DNA from: an uncultured Selenomonadaceae bacterium | Lineage (GTDB): Bacteria > Bacillota > Negativicutes > Selenomonadales > Selenomonadaceae | Length of the DNA stretch: 7,540 bases | Assembly: GCA_905233965.1 (NCBI GenBank) | Contig: CAJOFG010000055.1 | Span: forward strand, 13,935 to 21,474 | Reading direction: 5' to 3' | Part shown: positions 5,747 through 7,540 of the stretch, in pieces | Layout: the number at the start of each line of letters is the position of its first letter | How positions within the stretch are numbered: the stretch's first letter is position 1 | Program-made: the position numbers and the translations under genes | Notes under the pieces: model-generated | Database searches by the model: none | What the model was told of the DNA's origin: nothing | Seen by the model: only the letters and a program-made list of their open reading frames with translations

Positions 5747-6490
5747 ATGAAAAATATTTCGGCGAATCTGATTGAAATTTTTTCTTCGGTGCAGGGCGAA
5801 GGAAAATTTGTCGGCACACGTCAAATTTTTATCCGCACGACCGGTTGCAACTTGAATTGCCGATACTGCGACACAAATTTTCAAGCCGGCGAATTTTGCA
5901 AAGTCGAAACGGTTCCCGGCGAAATGATTTTCCGAACGATAAAAAATCCGGTCGATGCCGTTCAAGTCGCGGAGGTTGCGAAAAATTTCAACGAAAAAAT
6001 TTCTCATCACTCGGTGAGTTTCACCGGCGGCGAACCTCTTTTGAATCCGGATTTTATTTTTGAAACGGCGAAACTTTTAAAAAAATCCGGCTTGAAAATT
6101 TTTTTGGAAACGAACGCGACTTTGCCGGATGCGTTTGAAAAAATTTCGGACGTTGTCGATATTGTCAGCGCGGATATAAAATTGCCGGGCATTGTCGGAA
6201 AAAATTTGTTCGACGTTCATCGGGAATTTTTTAAACTTGCCGCGAAAAAATATTTGTATATTAAAGTCGTTTTGTCGGACGAAACGCCGGAGGAAGAATT
6301 TTTTTCGGCGGTAAATTTAATCGCGGAAGTATCGCCGGAAATTTTGTTAATCCTCCAGCCGGTAACTCCGTTCAACGGATTGCAAAAAATTTCTCCGGAA
6401 AAAATTTTGCGTTTCCAATCGGCGGCGTTAAAAATTTTGAAAGATGTTCGCGTAATTCCGCAGACTCACCGAATGATGAAAGTTTTTTGA
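5747..6490 (+). CDS. queE: 7-carboxy-7-deazaguanine synthase (queuosine pathway radical SAM enzyme)
   Basis: A 247-residue cytoplasmic enzyme that rearranges 6-carboxy-tetrahydropterin to 7-carboxy-7-deazaguanine using S-adenosylmethionine and a 4Fe-4S cluster, on the way to preQ0 and queuosine in tRNA. The N-terminus FSSVQGEGKFVGTRQIFIR is diagnostic. Cys34-x3-Cys38-x2-Cys41 followed by DT (CNLNCRYCDTN) is the cluster motif with the QueE-type acidic/Thr pair. SFTGGEP (91-97) is the SAM-binding glycine motif, and ADIKLPG, YIKVVLSDE, LILQPVTP and the closing VIPQTHRMMKVF agree with the family. ATG at 5747 has AAAGGGTG nine bases upstream; the TTG at 5708 lacks a site. Other queuosine genes (queC, queD) are not in the window, and no preQ1 riboswitch fits in the short leader. 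Length is normal. Confidence 0.93.
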   Translation: MKNISANLIEIFSSVQGEGKFVGTRQIFIRTTGCNLNCRYCDTNFQAGEFCKVETVPGEMIFRTIKNPVDAVQVAEVAKNFNEKISHHSVSFTGGEPLLNPDFIFETAKLLKKSGLKIFLETNATLPDAFEKISDVVDIVSADIKLPGIVGKNLFDVHREFFKLAAKKYLYIKVVLSDETPEEEFFSAVNLIAEVSPEILLILQPVTPFNGLQKISPEKILRFQSAALKILKDVRVIPQTHRMMKVF

Positions 6491-6503
6491 AAAAATTACC
6501 GGG

Positions 6504-6532
6504 TTGAATGATTTTTTTCAATGTGGTATCAT
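6504..6532 (+). promoter_or_regulatory. Promoter of metQ, set in an inverted repeat
   Basis: TTGAAT (6504-6509) and TATCAT (6527-6532) are 17 bases apart, and the -10 is preceded by TGG, giving an extended -10. Transcription would start near 6539, leaving an approximately 50-nt leader. The arms gaatgat (6506-6512) and atcattc (6528-6534) form a 7-bp inverted repeat that covers both promoter boxes. It could be an operator; no T run follows, so it is not a terminator for queE. Confidence 0.65.
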
Positions 6533-6588
6533 TCGCCGGAAATGTTGAGAAACATTTTTTAAAAATTTTTTACGGGAGGTACTTCAAC

Positions 6589-7416
6589 GTGAAGAAAAAA
6601 TTATTTGCCGCGTTCGGATTGATTGCGGCACTCTTGATGACCGGTTGCGGTTCGGACGGCGGAAATGCCGGCGGCGGCGACAAGGAAAAAGTGAACGCCA
6701 CCATAAAAATCGGCGCGACTCCGGTTCCTCATGCGGAAATGCTTGAACAAATCAAATCCGACTTGCAGGAAAAGGGCGTTACTTTGGAAATTGTCGAGTT
6801 CAACGATTACGTTCAGCCGAACATCGCGCTTAACGACAAAGAGCTTGACGCAAACTTTTTCCAACACGAACCGTATTTGAAAGATTTCGTCAAAGAGCAT
6901 AAGGAAATGAAATTGAAAAATGCCGCCGGTATCCACGTCGAACCGATGGGCGTTTACTCCAAAAAAATTAAAGACTTGAAAGAACTTCAAGACGGCGCTA
7001 TCGTTTCCATCCCGAACGATCCGACAAACGGCGGACGCGCTCTGCTCCTTTTGGAAAAAGCCGGCTTGTTGAAACTCAAGGAAGGCGTGAACGAAACCGC
7101 AACAGTGAACGACATCACCGAGAACACCAAAAATTTGCAAATTCGTGAAGTCGAGGCGGCACAACTTCCGCGCACTTTGGACGACGTGGATATTTCCGTC
7201 ATCAACACCAACTTTGCAATGAACGCCGACCTCAACCCGGTGAAAGACGCTCTCTTCATGGAGGATAAAACTTCTCCGTACGTCAACATCATCACCGTTC
7301 GTGAAGGCGACGAAAATCGTCCGGAAATAAAACTTTTGATTGAAGCTTTGCAAACCGACAAGATGAAAAAATTCATCGAGGAAAAATACAAAGGCGCGAT
7401 TGTTCCGGCATTTTGA
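6589..7416 (+). CDS. metQ: Methionine ABC transporter substrate-binding lipoprotein (NlpA/MetQ family)
   Basis: A 275-residue lipoprotein. Residues 1-19 are a type II signal peptide (KKK, then a hydrophobic LFAAFGLIAALLMTG) with Cys20 as the lipidated residue; the -3 position is Met, a mild departure from the lipobox. The mature part is a typical NLPA protein: IKIGATPVPHAEMLEQIK, GVTLEIVEFNDYVQPN, LDANFFQHEPYL, VSIPNDPTNGGRALLLLEKAGL, INTNFAMNADL, and a C-terminus with KYKGAIVPAF. The family delivers methionine to the MetNI importer; related members carry other ligands, so methionine is inferred. GTG at 6589 is supported by GGAGG (6575-6579) nine bases upstream and by placing the signal peptide at the N-terminus. 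No metN or metI is adjacent within the window, and terminators follow, so it appears to be transcribed alone. Confidence 0.92.
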   Translation: MKKKLFAAFGLIAALLMTGCGSDGGNAGGGDKEKVNATIKIGATPVPHAEMLEQIKSDLQEKGVTLEIVEFNDYVQPNIALNDKELDANFFQHEPYLKDFVKEHKEMKLKNAAGIHVEPMGVYSKKIKDLKELQDGAIVSIPNDPTNGGRALLLLEKAGLLKLKEGVNETATVNDITENTKNLQIREVEAAQLPRTLDDVDISVINTNFAMNADLNPVKDALFMEDKTSPYVNIITVREGDENRPEIKLLIEALQTDKMKKFIEEKYKGAIVPAF

Positions 7417-7445
7417 TTTGAGAATTTGAATCGAAAAAATTTTTT

Positions 7446-7476
7446 TGAGACACTTTAACCGGTGTCTCATTTTTTT
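7446..7476 (+). terminator. Intrinsic terminator of metQ
   Basis: A perfect 8-bp stem, tgagacac (7446-7453) with gtgtctca (7462-7469), has an 8-nt loop and is followed by seven T (7470-7476), then ATTTT. It lies 29 bases past the metQ stop codon. Confidence 0.92.
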
Positions 7477-7490
7477 ATTTTCGGTCGGGC

Positions 7491-7540
7491 AAAAAAAATA
7501 AGCCGCCCCGAATTTTTTTTTCGGAACGGTTTATTTTTTT
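7491..7540. terminator. Second, bidirectional-looking terminator hairpin at the window end
   Basis: Outer arms aataagccg (7497-7505) and cggtttatt (7527-7535) form 9 bp with one G.U pair. After a 2x2 internal loop, ccgaa (7508-7512) pairs with ttcgg (7520-7524) around a T7 loop. Seven T follow on the plus strand, and the eight A's at 7491-7498 give a T run on the minus strand. It could serve as a backup for metQ and as the terminator of a convergent gene beyond the window. Confidence 0.75.

Noticed and set aside
6601..7470. Minus-strand open frame of 289 codons opposite metQ
   Set aside because: It mirrors metQ and starts inside the metQ terminator hairpin; the sequence is Phe/Val/Asp-rich without any recognisable motif.
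1..7540. Mobile element, CRISPR array, tRNA or rRNA gene
   Set aside because: No transposase, integrase, regularly spaced repeats, tRNA cloverleaf or rRNA sequence was recognised on either strand.

Overview
The window looks like chromosomal DNA from a member of the Bacillota, most likely of the Negativicutes (Selenomonas-like). This is an inference from gene content and style: an RNase J gene, a Gram-positive-type RodZ, a cobalamin gene, strong Shine-Dalgarno sites paired with GTG and TTG starts, and very frequent A(n)T(n) tracts inside otherwise GC-rich codons. No plasmid, phage, transposase or CRISPR sequence is visible, and most genes are housekeeping genes. I did not find a clearly undescribed multi-gene system. 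The most notable items are a broken RNase J gene and an intergenic 6S-RNA-like transcript.

Layout. Positions 1-179 (+) hold the 3' end of a precorrin-8X methylmutase gene (cbiC/cobH). A structured, repeat-like element of three hairpins (about 195-297) separates it from a convergent radical SAM protein gene (304-2010, -). Upstream of that gene, on the same strand, lies rodZ (2078-2911, -), with a near-consensus promoter and an intrinsic terminator between the two genes. A divergent spacer (2912-3147) carries promoters for rodZ and for rnj (RNase J, 3148-4808, +). The rnj reading frame is interrupted by an apparent 16-base deletion at about 4147-4149. A hairpin terminator (4812-4847) follows, then a convergent maltose/galactoside-type O-acetyltransferase gene (4859-5416, -).

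The 330-base spacer 5417-5746 has no protein gene. On the minus strand it contains a good sigma-70/A promoter, an approximately 191-nt structured RNA (about 5479-5669) that I read as 6S RNA, and a UUCG-capped terminator hairpin. Divergent from it is queE (5747-6490, +), a queuosine pathway radical SAM enzyme. Next comes a well-formed promoter and metQ (6589-7416, +), a methionine-binding lipoprotein, followed by two consecutive terminator hairpins.

The genes are mostly separate transcription units: cobalamin synthesis, cell shape, RNA decay, tRNA modification and methionine uptake. rodZ and the radical SAM gene probably share a promoter through a leaky terminator. The acetyltransferase gene has no convincing promoter of its own and may depend on readthrough from the 6S-like unit.
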